Below the pieces are notes generated by a model. That model was not told where the DNA came from. It saw nothing but the letters and a program-made list of their open reading frames with translations, and ran no database searches. A stretch of 64,000 nt of DNA from the NCBI RefSeq assembly GCF_023078355.1, contig NZ_CP095552.1, positions 2,852,001 through 2,916,000 on the forward strand, written 5' to 3'. Made by a program: the position numbers and the translations under genes. The stretch is from Gordonia hongkongensis (GTDB taxonomy: Bacteria > Actinomycetota > Actinomycetes > Mycobacteriales > Mycobacteriaceae). Shown here piece by piece: positions 35,572 to 45,233 of this stretch. How positions within the stretch are numbered: the stretch's first letter is position 1; each line of letters opens with the position of its first letter.

Positions 35572-37119
35572 GTGAGTCGTCACTCGGATGCTCGGCATGC
35601 CGGCGCAGGTCTGCCACCGATATGTGCATCTGCACTACGTATCGCGGCTGCGGCCGGTTCGGGCGGGCTGCTGTATGTGAGCTTCCCTCCGCGCCAACTG
35701 TGGTTCCTTGCCCCGGTGGCGATCGCGGTCCTGGTGGTGACACTGCGTGGGCGGTCGCTGTGGGCGGCGTCAGGCTACGGCTATCTCGCTGGGCTGGGCT
35801 TTTTCGTGCCGCTGCTGCCGTGGGTCGGTACGTATGTGGGTGCGGTGCCGTGGCTGGCCTTGGCGGCGGTCGAGGCGGTGGCGTTCGGTGTCTTCGGGGC
35901 GGTGGCGGCGCTGGTCGGCAGATGCCGCGGAGCGCCGGTGTGGCTAGCATGCGCCTGGGTGGCAGTCGAAGCCGTCCGCTCCCGCGTGCCTTTTGGCGGT
36001 TTTCCCTGGGGCCGAATAGCATTCGGTCAGCCGGACGGGTTCTTGCTGCCGTTAGCGGCCTTGGCTGGCGCGCCGGGGTTGTCCTTCGTTGTGGTGCTGC
36101 TCGGCGCACTCCTGGCCGCGATCGCAGTGGCGGTAATCAACGTGCACCCTCGGGCGTTGGCCGGCCCAGGCGTAGCAGTCGCCGTAGTGGGAGTGCTGAC
36201 ATGGACCCTGGCGCCGTCGCAGACAGCAGAACCGGAGGAGCAGTCGGTGACGGTGGCGTTGGTGCAGGGCAACGTACCGCGGTTGGGTTTGGACTTCAAT
36301 GCTCAGCGACGTGCAGTGCTCGACAATCATGTCCGGCGCACTCTCGACCTGGCGGAGGAGGTCAGCTCTGGGCGGGTCGTGCGTCCCGATGTGGTGGTGT
36401 GGCCGGAGAACTCATCCGATATCGACCCGTTCGGTAACCGTGATGCTGCGGCGCAAATTGATCGTGCCGCGCGGGCGATCGAGGTGCCGATCCTGGTGGG
36501 CGCGGTGATCGCCGGGAGCCACAGCACGTCCCGCAATACGTTGGTGGTGTGGGATCCCGTCACCGGGCCTGGTCAGGAGCATGACAAACGTCAGCTGGTG
36601 CCGTTCGGGGAGTACTTGCCGCTGCGGGGACTGATGACACAGCTTTCGTCCTACGCCAGCCGGGCTGGCAACTTCATTCCTGGCACAGGCGATGGCGTTG
36701 TCGATCTTGCCGGGGTGCCCGTGGCGGTAGCGACCTGCTACGAAGTCGCGTTCGACGATCTGGTGACCGAATCGGTGCGCGCCGGTGCGCAGCTGATCGC
36801 GGTTCCGACGAACAACGCGACGTTCGGGCGCACCGAGATGACCTACCAGCAACTCGCGATGTCGCGAGTTCGGGCAGTCGAACACGATAAGGCGGTGGTC
36901 ATCGCAGCAACCAGTGGCGTGAGCGCGGTCATCGAACCTGATGGGACCATTGCACAACGCACAGAATTGTTCTCCCCCGATGTTCTCATCGCGCGGGTGC
37001 CGTTGAGGACAACGACGACCCTGGCGACGCGGATCGGAGCAGCAGGAGAAGGGATCTGTGCTGCCGCCGTCCTGGCGGCACTGATTGTACGCACGTGGAG
37101 ATCACGCCTACGCTCCTGA
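35572..37119 (+). CDS. lnt: Apolipoprotein N-acyltransferase
   Basis: 515 residues. About six N-terminal helices, then a nitrilase domain with the catalytic triad Glu279 (VWPENSSD), Lys339 (HDKRQLVPFGEY) and Cys389 (VATCYEVAFDD). Adds the third acyl chain to lipoproteins. GTG start after GAGGGGAG. It sits in the copper/thiol island between DsbA and a metal ATPase. With lspA at 3404 this is the second lipoprotein-maturation enzyme carried as cargo. Confidence 0.93.
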   Translation: MSRHSDARHAGAGLPPICASALRIAAAAGSGGLLYVSFPPRQLWFLAPVAIAVLVVTLRGRSLWAASGYGYLAGLGFFVPLLPWVGTYVGAVPWLALAAVEAVAFGVFGAVAALVGRCRGAPVWLACAWVAVEAVRSRVPFGGFPWGRIAFGQPDGFLLPLAALAGAPGLSFVVVLLGALLAAIAVAVINVHPRALAGPGVAVAVVGVLTWTLAPSQTAEPEEQSVTVALVQGNVPRLGLDFNAQRRAVLDNHVRRTLDLAEEVSSGRVVRPDVVVWPENSSDIDPFGNRDAAAQIDRAARAIEVPILVGAVIAGSHSTSRNTLVVWDPVTGPGQEHDKRQLVPFGEYLPLRGLMTQLSSYASRAGNFIPGTGDGVVDLAGVPVAVATCYEVAFDDLVTESVRAGAQLIAVPTNNATFGRTEMTYQQLAMSRVRAVEHDKAVVIAATSGVSAVIEPDGTIAQRTELFSPDVLIARVPLRTTTTLATRIGAAGEGICAAAVLAALIVRTWRSRLRS

Positions 37120-37134
37120 CGCGGCGTGGCTCCC

Positions 37135-39327
37135 TCAGTGACGCTCGCGATGAAACGTTGGCGAGCTACTCGGTACGTCATCGGCGCCATCCGACGGGCT
37201 CGAACAGCAACTGCACCCTGGTTCTGTTGTGGCCGAACAGCTCTTGCTGGTCGCCGCGCCGCGTGCTCGTGGTGTCGGCAGCAGGGGTACCGCGGGCACC
37301 GACCGTGGTTGAACGGGGGTGGTGGCTGGTCCTGGAGCGCAACAGGCGTCGCCTGTGTCGTGGTAGGCCGACACCGAGATGTTGAGCGTGCCGGGGGATA
37401 CCCGGGGCACGGCACCGGTGCCCGGCAGCGCTTTCGTCCGGGCGGCACGAATCGCGTTGGCGATCACCAGCACTTCTGCGAGTTCGTGGACGAAGACCAC
37501 TGTGGCCAGGCCGAGGACGCCCGTGGCGGCCAGCGGAATCAGCACACCGATGATCGCTAGGGAAAATCCTATGTTCTGCATCATGATTCGGCGTGCGCGC
37601 CGAGCATGGGACAGTAGTTGCGGGAGATGGCGAAGATCTTCGCCCAGCAACGCCACATCGGCGGTTTCGATAGCGACGTCGGTACCCATCGCTCCCATCG
37701 CAATACCGACATCGGCGGTGGCCAACGCCGGGGCGTCGTTGACGCCGTCGCCGACCATGGCGATCGCCCGCCCGCGCGCTAGCGTGGCCAGCAAGTCGGC
37801 TTTGTCTTCGGGAAGGAGTTCGGAATGGACGGTGCTGATTCCGGACGCAGTGGCCAAAGCATGTGCGGTGCGGTCGTTGTCCCCGGTCAGCATGACCGAG
37901 TCGACACCCAGCGCCGTCAGTTGCCCGATCGTTTCAGCGGCCTCGGGGCGAAGCTCATCGCGGACCGCGATCGCGGCGACGACGGTGCCTTCCCGTTCGA
38001 TCAGCACGACGGTGGCGCCGTCGCTCTGCAATCGAGTGACGTCTCCGGCGAGCGCGCCGGGATCGAGCCACCCGGGTTTGCCCAGGCGCAGTTGCTGTCC
38101 GCGTATCCGGCCGGTGAGGCCGTGACCGGCGATCGCGGTGACGTCATCGGCAGGTGAGCCCAGAGCAGGTGCGGCCGCGAGAATCGCGCTCGCCAACGGG
38201 TGCTCGCTGCGAGCCTCGAGCGCGGCGGCATAAGACAACGCGTCCTCGCGGGTGACCTCGGGTGTGCTCACCACGTCGATGACCTCCGGAGTGCCGCGGG
38301 TCAAGGTGCCGGTCTTGTCCAGCGCGACGACGCGGACCTGTCCCAGCTCTTCGAGTGCAGCACCGCCTTTGACGAGTGCGCCATGGCGGCTGGCGGCGCC
38401 GATCGCGGCGACCACCGTCAGCGGCACCGCGATCGCCAACGCACACGGGGACGCGGCAACGAGCACCACCAGGCCGCGTTCGAGCCACAGCAGCGGATCA
38501 CCGAGTAGCGCACCGATACCGGCCACGAGTGCGGCTAGCACCATGATGGCCGGGACCAGGGGGCGGGCGATGCGGTCGGCGAGACGTTGGCCGGCGCCCT
38601 TGCGTTCCTGCGCTTGCTCGACGATGTGCACGATGCGGGCTAGGGAACTGTCGGCGGCGCGGGCGGTTACGCGGACTTCGATCGCACCGCCACCGTTGAT
38701 CGCGCCGGCGTAGAGCAAGTCACCCGGACCCGCCTCCACGGGCACAGATTCGCCGGTGATCGCCGACAGATCTACGCTGGTAGTGCCAGCGGTGATAGTC
38801 CCGTCGGTCGCCGCGCGCTCACCGGGACGCACCACCATCACATCGCCGAAGATCAACTCATCCGGTGACACGGTGACCTCGAGACCCCCACGAATCACCG
38901 ATGCGGTCGGTGGAACCAGCGCGAGCAGCGCCCGCAGGCCTCGCCGGGTCTTGGTGACCGCGTAATGCTCGAGTCCTTCAGCGACCGAGAACAAGATTCC
39001 CAGCAGCGCGGCCTCGGGTATTTGGCCTAGCGCCACGGCGCCGATTGCGGCGATCGTCATCAGCGTTCCGACACCGATGCGCCCGTGGCGCAGCGATCGC
39101 AGTGTCGACGGCACGAACGTGGAGGCGGCAACAACTGCCGCGAGCAGTTCCAGGACGACGCCTGCGGTGTCCGATAGCGAGCTTCCGATGATCCAGCCGA
39201 ACGCGAGGAAAACTGCTGCTGCGCCGGCGAAACGCAACTCGCGTACTTGCCACAACCGGACCGGTCCCTGATCGGCCTCAGCCTCGAGGGCGGCGGAATC
39301 TGAGGGTCCGCAGCATGCGTCACTCAT
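37135..39327 (-). CDS. P1B-type heavy-metal ATPase with Cys-rich C-terminal tail
   Basis: 730 residues, paralogue of the pump at 1443. N-terminal DACCGPSD; SPC triad at 293-295; TGES; DKTGTLT (Asp337); SEHP; GDGVNDAP; final VHELAEVL helix. It has an extra tail of about 75 residues with ACCAPGP and GCSCCSS clusters, absent from the first pump and likely a metal-binding regulatory arm. CtpG-like. Substrate probably Cd/Pb/Zn. Coupled to the ArsR gene, whose stop overlaps its start by 8 bases. Confidence 0.93.
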   Translation of the reverse strand: MSDACCGPSDSAALEAEADQGPVRLWQVRELRFAGAAAVFLAFGWIIGSSLSDTAGVVLELLAAVVAASTFVPSTLRSLRHGRIGVGTLMTIAAIGAVALGQIPEAALLGILFSVAEGLEHYAVTKTRRGLRALLALVPPTASVIRGGLEVTVSPDELIFGDVMVVRPGERAATDGTITAGTTSVDLSAITGESVPVEAGPGDLLYAGAINGGGAIEVRVTARAADSSLARIVHIVEQAQERKGAGQRLADRIARPLVPAIMVLAALVAGIGALLGDPLLWLERGLVVLVAASPCALAIAVPLTVVAAIGAASRHGALVKGGAALEELGQVRVVALDKTGTLTRGTPEVIDVVSTPEVTREDALSYAAALEARSEHPLASAILAAAPALGSPADDVTAIAGHGLTGRIRGQQLRLGKPGWLDPGALAGDVTRLQSDGATVVLIEREGTVVAAIAVRDELRPEAAETIGQLTALGVDSVMLTGDNDRTAHALATASGISTVHSELLPEDKADLLATLARGRAIAMVGDGVNDAPALATADVGIAMGAMGTDVAIETADVALLGEDLRHLPQLLSHARRARRIMMQNIGFSLAIIGVLIPLAATGVLGLATVVFVHELAEVLVIANAIRAARTKALPGTGAVPRVSPGTLNISVSAYHDTGDACCAPGPATTPVQPRSVPAVPLLPTPRARGAATSKSCSATTEPGCSCCSSPSDGADDVPSSSPTFHRERH

Positions 39328-39712
39328 GTGTATGCCCCTGCACTATGGCCGCCGCCGGTTTCGTCGCGGCTGTCGTGGAGACCCCGGCGACCGCCAGAAC
39401 CGCTGTCACGAGAGCATGACCGGACGGAGTCAACGCATACATCACCAACCGTCCGTGGCGACGCCCGGTCACGAGGCCGGCACTCTTGAGCAGGCGCAGA
39501 TGGTGTGAGACAAGGTTCTGCGCCATGCCGACCACCCACGCGAGGTCGCAGACACACAGTTCGTCCCCCGACAGCAACGCTGTCGCTACGCGCAGACGAG
39601 TGGGATCGCCGAGCGCACGGGCCCCGGTGGCGGCACGGTCGACCGCCGTCGCATCCGGCAACGCAGACCGGATACCTTCTGCGTAGGCAAATCGAGGCAC
39701 AGCAAGTCGCAT
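39320..39712 (-). CDS. ArsR/SmtB-family metal sensor, CadC-like
   Basis: 130 residues with ELCVCDLAWVVG, the CadC/ArsR thiolate motif in the helix before the recognition helix (unlike the CmtR arrangement). HTH AQNLVSHHLRLLKSAGLV, wing GRRHGRLVMYAL. It precedes and overlaps the P1B ATPase gene, which it should repress until Cd, Pb or a related ion binds. The upstream region has ATATC/GATAT dyads (39733-39809). Confidence 0.9.
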   Translation of the reverse strand: MRLAVPRFAYAEGIRSALPDATAVDRAATGARALGDPTRLRVATALLSGDELCVCDLAWVVGMAQNLVSHHLRLLKSAGLVTGRRHGRLVMYALTPSGHALVTAVLAVAGVSTTAATKPAAAIVQGHTHE

Positions 39713-39732
39713 GTATCCACCGGCTCCCGGGT

Positions 39733-39809
39733 CATATCGACATCCTTACGTTCGTTGATATGTCGCCATGTAACCACCTTCGGGCAAATACCTCAATATC
39801 CGTTGATAT
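39733..39809. promoter_or_regulatory. Repeated GATATG dyads in the ArsR-ATPase promoter
   Basis: CATATC at 39733-39738 pairs with GATATG at 39757-39762. ATATC-CGTT-GATAT forms a perfect dyad at 39796-39809. CGTTGATATG is repeated directly at 39753 and 39801. AT-rich dyads like these are usual ArsR/SmtB operators. Confidence 0.6.
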
Positions 39810-39932
39810 GGCGGATGGCATACCCGCGGGCACGGACCGGTCGGGGCCGGCCCGTAGGCGTCCAGGGTCAAGGCCGGACGAGCTCAGTCGACTGGACCGT
39901 GATGGAGTGTCTGGATCGAGCCAGCCCGATGC

Positions 39933-41237
39933 CTAGGTGTCTGCGTTGCCCTTCTTCCACTGTGCCCACGGGATGTTCCAGTCGCCGAGTCCATCGACTC
40001 CCGATAGTGTTTCGGCGTTGGTGTTCTTCACCGTGACGGGGTCGCCGCGCATCGTGTTCTTCACGAGCCATTCCGCGTCCGCGGGACTCAGATTCGGGCA
40101 GCCGTTGCTGACATTGCTGTTGCCCTGCGCCGACAGAGACCACGGGGCACCGTGCATGTAGATGCCGCTGTAAGACATCTGCACCGCCCAGTCGACGGGT
40201 GTGCGGTATCCCGCCGATGACTCGACAGGAACTCCGTAGGTGGAGGAGTCCATGACGATGTGCTCGACGCGATCACCGATCATGTAGATGCCGCGTGGAG
40301 TCGGTGTGCTGTCTTTGCCGAACGACGTCGGCATCGTTCGGATGACCTTGCCATCCCTCTTTACGACGATGGTCTTGGTGTTGTCGTCGGCTTCGATTGT
40401 CTGAGCTCGGCCAATGGTGAAGTCGTAGGACAGATTTCTGTTGCCATAGAGCCCGTCGCCGAGGTCGACTCCGTAAATGTTCACGGCGACACTGACCTTG
40501 GTCCCCGGCATCCAGAAGCGCTCGGGCCTCCATCGGACCTCGGAGTCGCTGATCCAATAGAACGCGCCTTGCATCTGTGGATCAGAGGCCACGGTGATTG
40601 CAGCCTGCGCCTTCCGGCGGTCAGGGATGGGATCCGAGAATCGAACACCAATCGTGTGCGCAATTCCGACGGTCTTCTCGCCCAGAATGGCCGCGCTGGT
40701 CAGCGACTCCGGCGAGGCTGTGGTGAAGCCTTGCGAGACGCTCGTTCGACCACCCACACCCACGGCTTCAGCTCGAACGGAGTACTGCTTCGAGTACCCC
40801 AACGGCTGGGTGCTTGTCCAGGTACTGCCATCCTCGCTCAGCGAGCCCGCCAACGCACGCCCGCTAGATGTTGGGATATCGACGTCGGTCAACGCGCCGC
40901 GACTGGCCGTCACAACGATAGGAAGCCCAGGTTCGACAACCGCGTCGGGAGCGAGCCGATCGCCTCCTTCGGTGGCCACAGCGATGGAGGGTTGTGCGAT
41001 GGCCGCAAAACTGTCGACGGCCGAAATCTGGTCACTGTAGGTAGAGCTACCGCCAGCCGAGCTGCACGAGGTCAGTACCACCACGACGGCCGTCAGCGCC
41101 GCCAATACCAGTACATGCCGAGCCTTGACCTGCGCCGAACGGTGGCGTCGAAGGGTTCCCAGACGTTGCCGCAGCTGACTATGGCCAGTCGATCGGCGGT
41201 CGCGACGCATCGTCCTCGGAGTGCCAAAGCGGCCCAT
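39933..41237 (-). CDS. L,D-transpeptidase lipoprotein (LdtMt2-like)
   Basis: 434 residues: lipobox LTSC (Cys58), an Ig-like domain, then a YkuD catalytic domain ending IYMHGAPWS (His362) and NVSNGCPNLS (Cys380). The residue before Gly-Cys is Asn378 where the family usually has His (SHGC). It makes 3-3 peptidoglycan cross-links if active. These enzymes are carbapenem targets and are reported to be copper-sensitive in E. coli. Preceded by the operator at 41306-41320. Confidence 0.9.
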   Translation of the reverse strand: MGRFGTPRTMRRDRRSTGHSQLRQRLGTLRRHRSAQVKARHVLVLAALTAVVVVLTSCSSAGGSSTYSDQISAVDSFAAIAQPSIAVATEGGDRLAPDAVVEPGLPIVVTASRGALTDVDIPTSSGRALAGSLSEDGSTWTSTQPLGYSKQYSVRAEAVGVGGRTSVSQGFTTASPESLTSAAILGEKTVGIAHTIGVRFSDPIPDRRKAQAAITVASDPQMQGAFYWISDSEVRWRPERFWMPGTKVSVAVNIYGVDLGDGLYGNRNLSYDFTIGRAQTIEADDNTKTIVVKRDGKVIRTMPTSFGKDSTPTPRGIYMIGDRVEHIVMDSSTYGVPVESSAGYRTPVDWAVQMSYSGIYMHGAPWSLSAQGNSNVSNGCPNLSPADAEWLVKNTMRGDPVTVKNTNAETLSGVDGLGDWNIPWAQWKKGNADT

Positions 41238-41305
41238 CAGTTACAAAGCCCTTCATCCGGAGCACACACCGACGACCACAGAATGTAGGCGCCGCCACAG
41301 GTCTT

Positions 41306-41320
41306 ACTAACAATGATAGT
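41306..41320. promoter_or_regulatory. BlaI-type operator upstream of the L,D-transpeptidase
   Basis: ACTAACAATGATAGT fits ACTA-N7-TAGT, 69 bases before the minus-strand start at 41237. Confidence 0.65.
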
Positions 41321-41398
41321 AGTTTACGGCTCACCAGGCCTCACCGCTCCGATCGAGCAAGCAAGACCCAACGTGGTTGCCATCCGGGTTCTATAAAT

Positions 41399-41413
41399 AC
41401 TACGGTGCGTAGT
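41399..41413. promoter_or_regulatory. BlaI-type operator upstream of resB
   Basis: ACTACGGTGCGTAGT. With flanking bases it is a perfect 17-bp dyad, TACTACG-GTG-CGTAGTA, the most symmetrical copy in the window. Adjacent to TATAAA (41392-41397). Confidence 0.7.
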
Positions 41414-41438
41414 AATCCGGGTAGGTGAGGGAGAGCAG

Positions 41439-41591
41439 GTGAGACCCATAGTGGCGGTGCGGGGGAGTATGTCCCGGCGACCCACCGCGCTCGTGGTGGC
41501 GGGTGTCGATCGGCACTCGGCCGGCGACTTCGACGTCGCTCCTGCAGTCATGGACTGTCGGAGTGCGACGACGTTACCCCCACCACGATGA
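41439..41591 (+). CDS. Short leader ORF coupled to resB (tentative)
   Basis: 50 codons from a GTG preceded by GGGAGAGC, ending TGA at 41589-41591, which overlaps the resB ATG (41588). It has no recognised domain and could be a leader peptide that sets resB translation, or chance. Confidence 0.35.
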   Translation: MRPIVAVRGSMSRRPTALVVAGVDRHSAGDFDVAPAVMDCRSATTLPPPR

Positions 41592-43233
41592 TGGGAACCG
41601 AAGCGCCGACGCCGCGCCGAGCGCACCCGGCGCTTGGCTCCCTGCGCAGACTGTGGCGATCGCTCACGTCGATGAAAACCGCACTCATGCTGCTGTTCCT
41701 GTTGGCCGCAGCCGCGATCCCGGGCGCCATGCTGCCACAACGACCGCTCAACGAGCAGAAAACAACCCAGTACATTGCCGACCGCGGCGCGCTCGGGGTG
41801 TGGATGGACAGACTGCAGCTGTTCGACGTCTTCGCCAGCACGTGGTTCACCGCGATCTACGTCCTGCTGTTCGTATCGCTTGTGGGCTGCCTCACCCCCG
41901 AATTCTCGAGCATGCGCGCGCAGTGCGCGCTCAGCCGGTCCCCGCGCCACGCAACCTCATTCGTCTGCCGCGGCACGTCGAGGACACGGTGCACGGAGAT
42001 CCTGACGAGGTTGCTGCCCTGATAAATACCAATCTGCGTGGCTGGCGCCGAGTCACCACCACGCGCCCGGCGACGGGTGCCCAACCCACCGAAGCCGTGG
42101 AGATCTCCGCGGAGAAGGGCTACCTCCGCGAGTGGGGCAACCTCCTGTTCCACTTCTCACTGCTCGCCCTGTTGATAGCGATCGCGGCCGACAAACTTTA
42201 CGGGTACGAGGGCACCCGCAGTCTCATCGCCGATGGCACGCAAGGCCTCTGTAACACCTCGACGGCCGTCTATGACTCGTTTCGAGCAGGCAGCCTTGTC
42301 GACGGCACCGATCTCTCACCATTCTGTGTTCGTGTCGAGGGCTTCGATGCGAGGTTCCTGCCGAGCGGCCAGCCCGACATGTACGAAGCCGACGTCAGTT
42401 ACACCGACGACGTACGACAGTCCGACCCCACTACCTGGAACGCTGCGCGTATTCGAGTGAACGAGCCTCTGCGAGTAGCCGGTGACCGCGTCTACGTCCT
42501 AGGCAATGGCTTCGCACCTACATTCACAGTGACCTTCCCGAACGGTGAGCAGCGCACTCAGACAGTACTTTTCATTCCCGACAACTTGCAGACGATGTTG
42601 TCCTCAGGCGCGGCCCGTTTTGATACTCCCGCGGGGCTTTACCCCGACGCGGATGAACGGCGCCGCCGACAGATCGCGATTGAGGGTCTGTTCGCGCCGA
42701 CCGCGGCATTCCAAGGAACGCTTCTCACCTCGTCGTTTCCCGTGCCGAATGATCCGTATGTAGCGATCAGGATCTACCAGGGCGACACCGGACTGGATAC
42801 CGGTCGTCCGCAGAACGCATACTCCTTGAACCAATCACTCATCGAGCAGGGCCGGCTCCAGCAGCGGGCCCAAGTCAATCTCGGCCCAGGAGAGACCCAC
42901 ACCATCGCCGACGGCACCGTAGTGCGCTTCGACGGGTACGAACGGTTTGTGTCCATGCAGGTGTCGCACGGGCCGGCACAGAACTGGGTCCTGCTGACCG
43001 CGACTGTGATGCTGGCTGGGCTACTTGTGTCCCTGCTTGTCCGGCGCCGACGAATCTGGGTGCGGTTGGTGCCCACCGAGATCGATGGCCAACGACGCAC
43101 TGCTGTCACCATCGCCGGTTTGGCCCGCACCGATCAGGCTGGGTGGGGCGAAGACTTCAACGAGCAAGCGCGGCGATGGATGACCGAGCCAGCGTCAGCG
43201 AACCGCCGACTACGACGCACACGTCACGAATGA
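41588..43233 (+). pseudogene. resB: ResB cytochrome c biogenesis protein, frameshifted
   Basis: ResB holds heme for ligation in system II cytochrome c maturation. The first frame gives SLTSMKTALMLLFLLAAAAI, GAMLPQRPLNEQKT and YVLLFVSLVGCLTPEF. From about 41915-41935 the family sequence continues in another frame (APRNLIRLPRH, GYLREWGNLLFHFSLLALLI, to the end at 43233). The shift falls in the alternating run GCATGCGCGCGCAGTGCGCG. No other damage is seen across about 540 codons, so a recent event or sequence error is likely. No ccsA partner is in the window. Confidence 0.85.
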
Positions 43234-43364
43234 GACTCACATCAGCAGAGATTCATCCTGCGGGGATCGATGTCCCCCAGTTGAAGCACTCGACGAGAGG
43301 GCGTGCCACGTCACACATACATCCGATCGCATTCAACAAGCAGCACACGGAAGGCCTACCGAAC

Positions 43365-43694
43365 ATGAGCAGAAGCACTTCTGACCATGCCGCCCCCTCG
43401 CCCGCCCCTTCGGGCAAGTCACTCGTCGCGATTGCCCTGCTGTATAACGCCGCGCGGCTAGCACTCGCCGCTGCGCTGTGCGGATTGATCCTGTTGATTT
43501 CCTTCGTATTTGACGTGAAAATCCCGATTTTCGGAGCCGTCGTGCTCGCAGTAGTGCTCAGTAGTCCAGTCTCGATGCTCGTCCTCAAACCCCTACGAAC
43601 TCGCATCAATCACCAGGCCGAAGCGATGGACGCCCACCATGCGAGCAAGAGGGGACTCGCGAAGAGCCGCTCGGTGAACCTGCCAGATAGTTAA
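43365..43694 (+). CDS. DUF4229 membrane protein (cytochrome c maturation neighbour)
   Basis: 109 residues from the ATG at 43365 (GGAAGG upstream). Two helices (LLYNAARLALAAALCGLILLI and IFGAVVLAVVLSSPVSMLVL), then a charged tail, LKPLRTRINHQAEAMD. This is the DUF4229 layout; such genes lie downstream of resB-ccsA in mycobacteria. It follows resB here with ccsA missing between them. Confidence 0.7.
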   Translation: MSRSTSDHAAPSPAPSGKSLVAIALLYNAARLALAAALCGLILLISFVFDVKIPIFGAVVLAVVLSSPVSMLVLKPLRTRINHQAEAMDAHHASKRGLAKSRSVNLPDS

Positions 43695-43947
43695 ACCACA
43701 ACCCAGGCACGTACGCACCTCATCATGGGGTACGACCACCAACCAGCAAAGAGCGGCTGCCACTGTCCGCCGCGGCCTGTGACCACGATAGATTTGCACA
43801 CCGTTGCGATCCGATCGATCGGGCGCATTTGCCAGAAGCTTGCCGTCGGTAAAGCTCAGTAAGACCACGAGACTGGCAACGTCGGCTTGGCTTACGCCCG
43901 CACACCTGCCACGAAATCTCCAGCAGCTTTGCACCGTTCACGCCGGT

Positions 43948-44931
43948 TCAGCCGACGACGTAGACGCCCCGGGTTCTCAGCCACTGTGCCGGATCAAGTT
44001 TGGGTCCGTCTTGCTGCCAGACCTCATAGTGCAGGTGTGGTCCAGTGGAGTAGCCGCGGTTTCCTACCGTTGCGATCTGCTCGCCGGCCCGGACTCGTTG
44101 TCCGACGCTCACCAACGCCTCGTTGATGTGCCCGTACACGCCGATCGTGCCGTCGTCTTGCAGCACGCGTACCCATAAACCGAAACCATCGGCCGGACCG
44201 GATTCGATGACCTGCCCATCGCTTGCGGACACCACCGGCGTGCCAATCGCGTTGGCGATGTCAAGGCCATAGTGCGTGGTACTCCAGCGTGCCCCGTAGC
44301 TCGAGGTCACGGTGCCGTAGGTAGGTGCCGCCGACCGCGGCCGTTGTGGCGCAGGGGGATCGGAAGGCCGCAGACGATCTGGCTGCACCAACTCTCGCAC
44401 GGCCGCGGTCAGCTCATCGAGTGACGATGTCCGCGCCGGCGTGGTGTCTTGTCGATCGTCCACCGATCCGAGGGCTACAGGTGATGGCGTTGCCGCGGAT
44501 CGGTCGTCGGCGGACACGCCAGCCTGGAAAACTGGGGTGACTGTTGGGCTGTGACGATCGGCGAGCGCAGTGGCCGCGGTCCCGCCGGCGACGCAAAGGA
44601 CCACCGCAGCCGCGAGCGATCCACTGACCCCGGCTGCGGCTACGGACCTGAGTGGTGTTCCCGACGTCTTCTCCTCGTCGAGCACATCGAGAAAATCAGA
44701 GTGAACTGGCTCATTGTCATGGTGATCGAGAACGGACATCGCCCGCTCCCATGGCGCGGTAGGCGCTGCAACCCTTTGGTTCCTGCCGACGTCGACCGAG
44801 CGTGGTGTGCGCCACGGCCCATACGCGTCATGGTCGAAACGGGCCGCGTGCGGCCGTGCATGATGCGAGGGGGACGGGTGTGGGCGGGCGCCGCGAGGCG
44901 GGTTGGGAGGAGACGTCCTGGGCGCACTCAC
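43948..44931 (-). CDS. M23 (LytM) peptidase, membrane anchored
   Basis: 327 residues from a GTG that overlaps the stop of a small upstream ORF (GTGA). Helix SGSLAAAVVLCVAGGTAATAL near residue 110, linker, then a LytM domain with THYGLDIA and GPHLHYEVW, complete for zinc and catalysis. A peptidoglycan endopeptidase facing outward. The locus at 6516-7369 is a decayed copy of this gene, its upstream ORF and its operator. Confidence 0.87.
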   Translation of the reverse strand: MSAPRTSPPNPPRGARPHPSPSHHARPHAARFDHDAYGPWRTPRSVDVGRNQRVAAPTAPWERAMSVLDHHDNEPVHSDFLDVLDEEKTSGTPLRSVAAAGVSGSLAAAVVLCVAGGTAATALADRHSPTVTPVFQAGVSADDRSAATPSPVALGSVDDRQDTTPARTSSLDELTAAVRELVQPDRLRPSDPPAPQRPRSAAPTYGTVTSSYGARWSTTHYGLDIANAIGTPVVSASDGQVIESGPADGFGLWVRVLQDDGTIGVYGHINEALVSVGQRVRAGEQIATVGNRGYSTGPHLHYEVWQQDGPKLDPAQWLRTRGVYVVG

Positions 44932-45161
44932 CGATGAAATCTGCGGCGAGCGCGTGAGGGCCGGGGCAGGTGAGGGGACTGCTCGGGTGAACCCGACCGC
45001 AGTCTCAGGGGGTGGGGTATCCGATGTCGCCCCGACGCCCGCGCGATACCCGAATGCCGTGGCACCGAAGGCCCGCGGTCGAAAGCCGCCGACGCAGGGC
45101 GGCGGGACGCAGGTATACCAGCAGGAGGTGGGCTGGGGTCAGATTTGCGATGCCGTGCCAA
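44928..45161 (-). CDS. Small basic ORF upstream of and coupled to the M23 gene
   Basis: 77 residues from a TTG (GAGGGA upstream), ending with GTGA over the M23 start. Arg/Pro/Ser-rich (ARHRKSDPSPPP). Its start and first residues are conserved in the decayed copy at 6603. No domain. Perhaps a leader peptide, or an N-terminal extension of the peptidase. Confidence 0.45.
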   Translation of the reverse strand: MARHRKSDPSPPPAGIPASRRPASAAFDRGPSVPRHSGIARASGRHRIPHPLRLRSGSPEQSPHLPRPSRARRRFHR

Positions 45162-45233
45162 TGAAGGTCCCTCAGTTCAAGCGTCGTTCCGGATGAAACA
45201 GTTCGATATCGAACGGGCCACGGACAGATTACT

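Noticed and set aside
44928..45233. Conserved leader of the M23 gene as a possible c-di-AMP (ydaO) riboswitch
   Set aside because: M23 genes in actinobacteria can carry one, but I could not find the conserved ydaO core here, and the region reads as a small coupled ORF.
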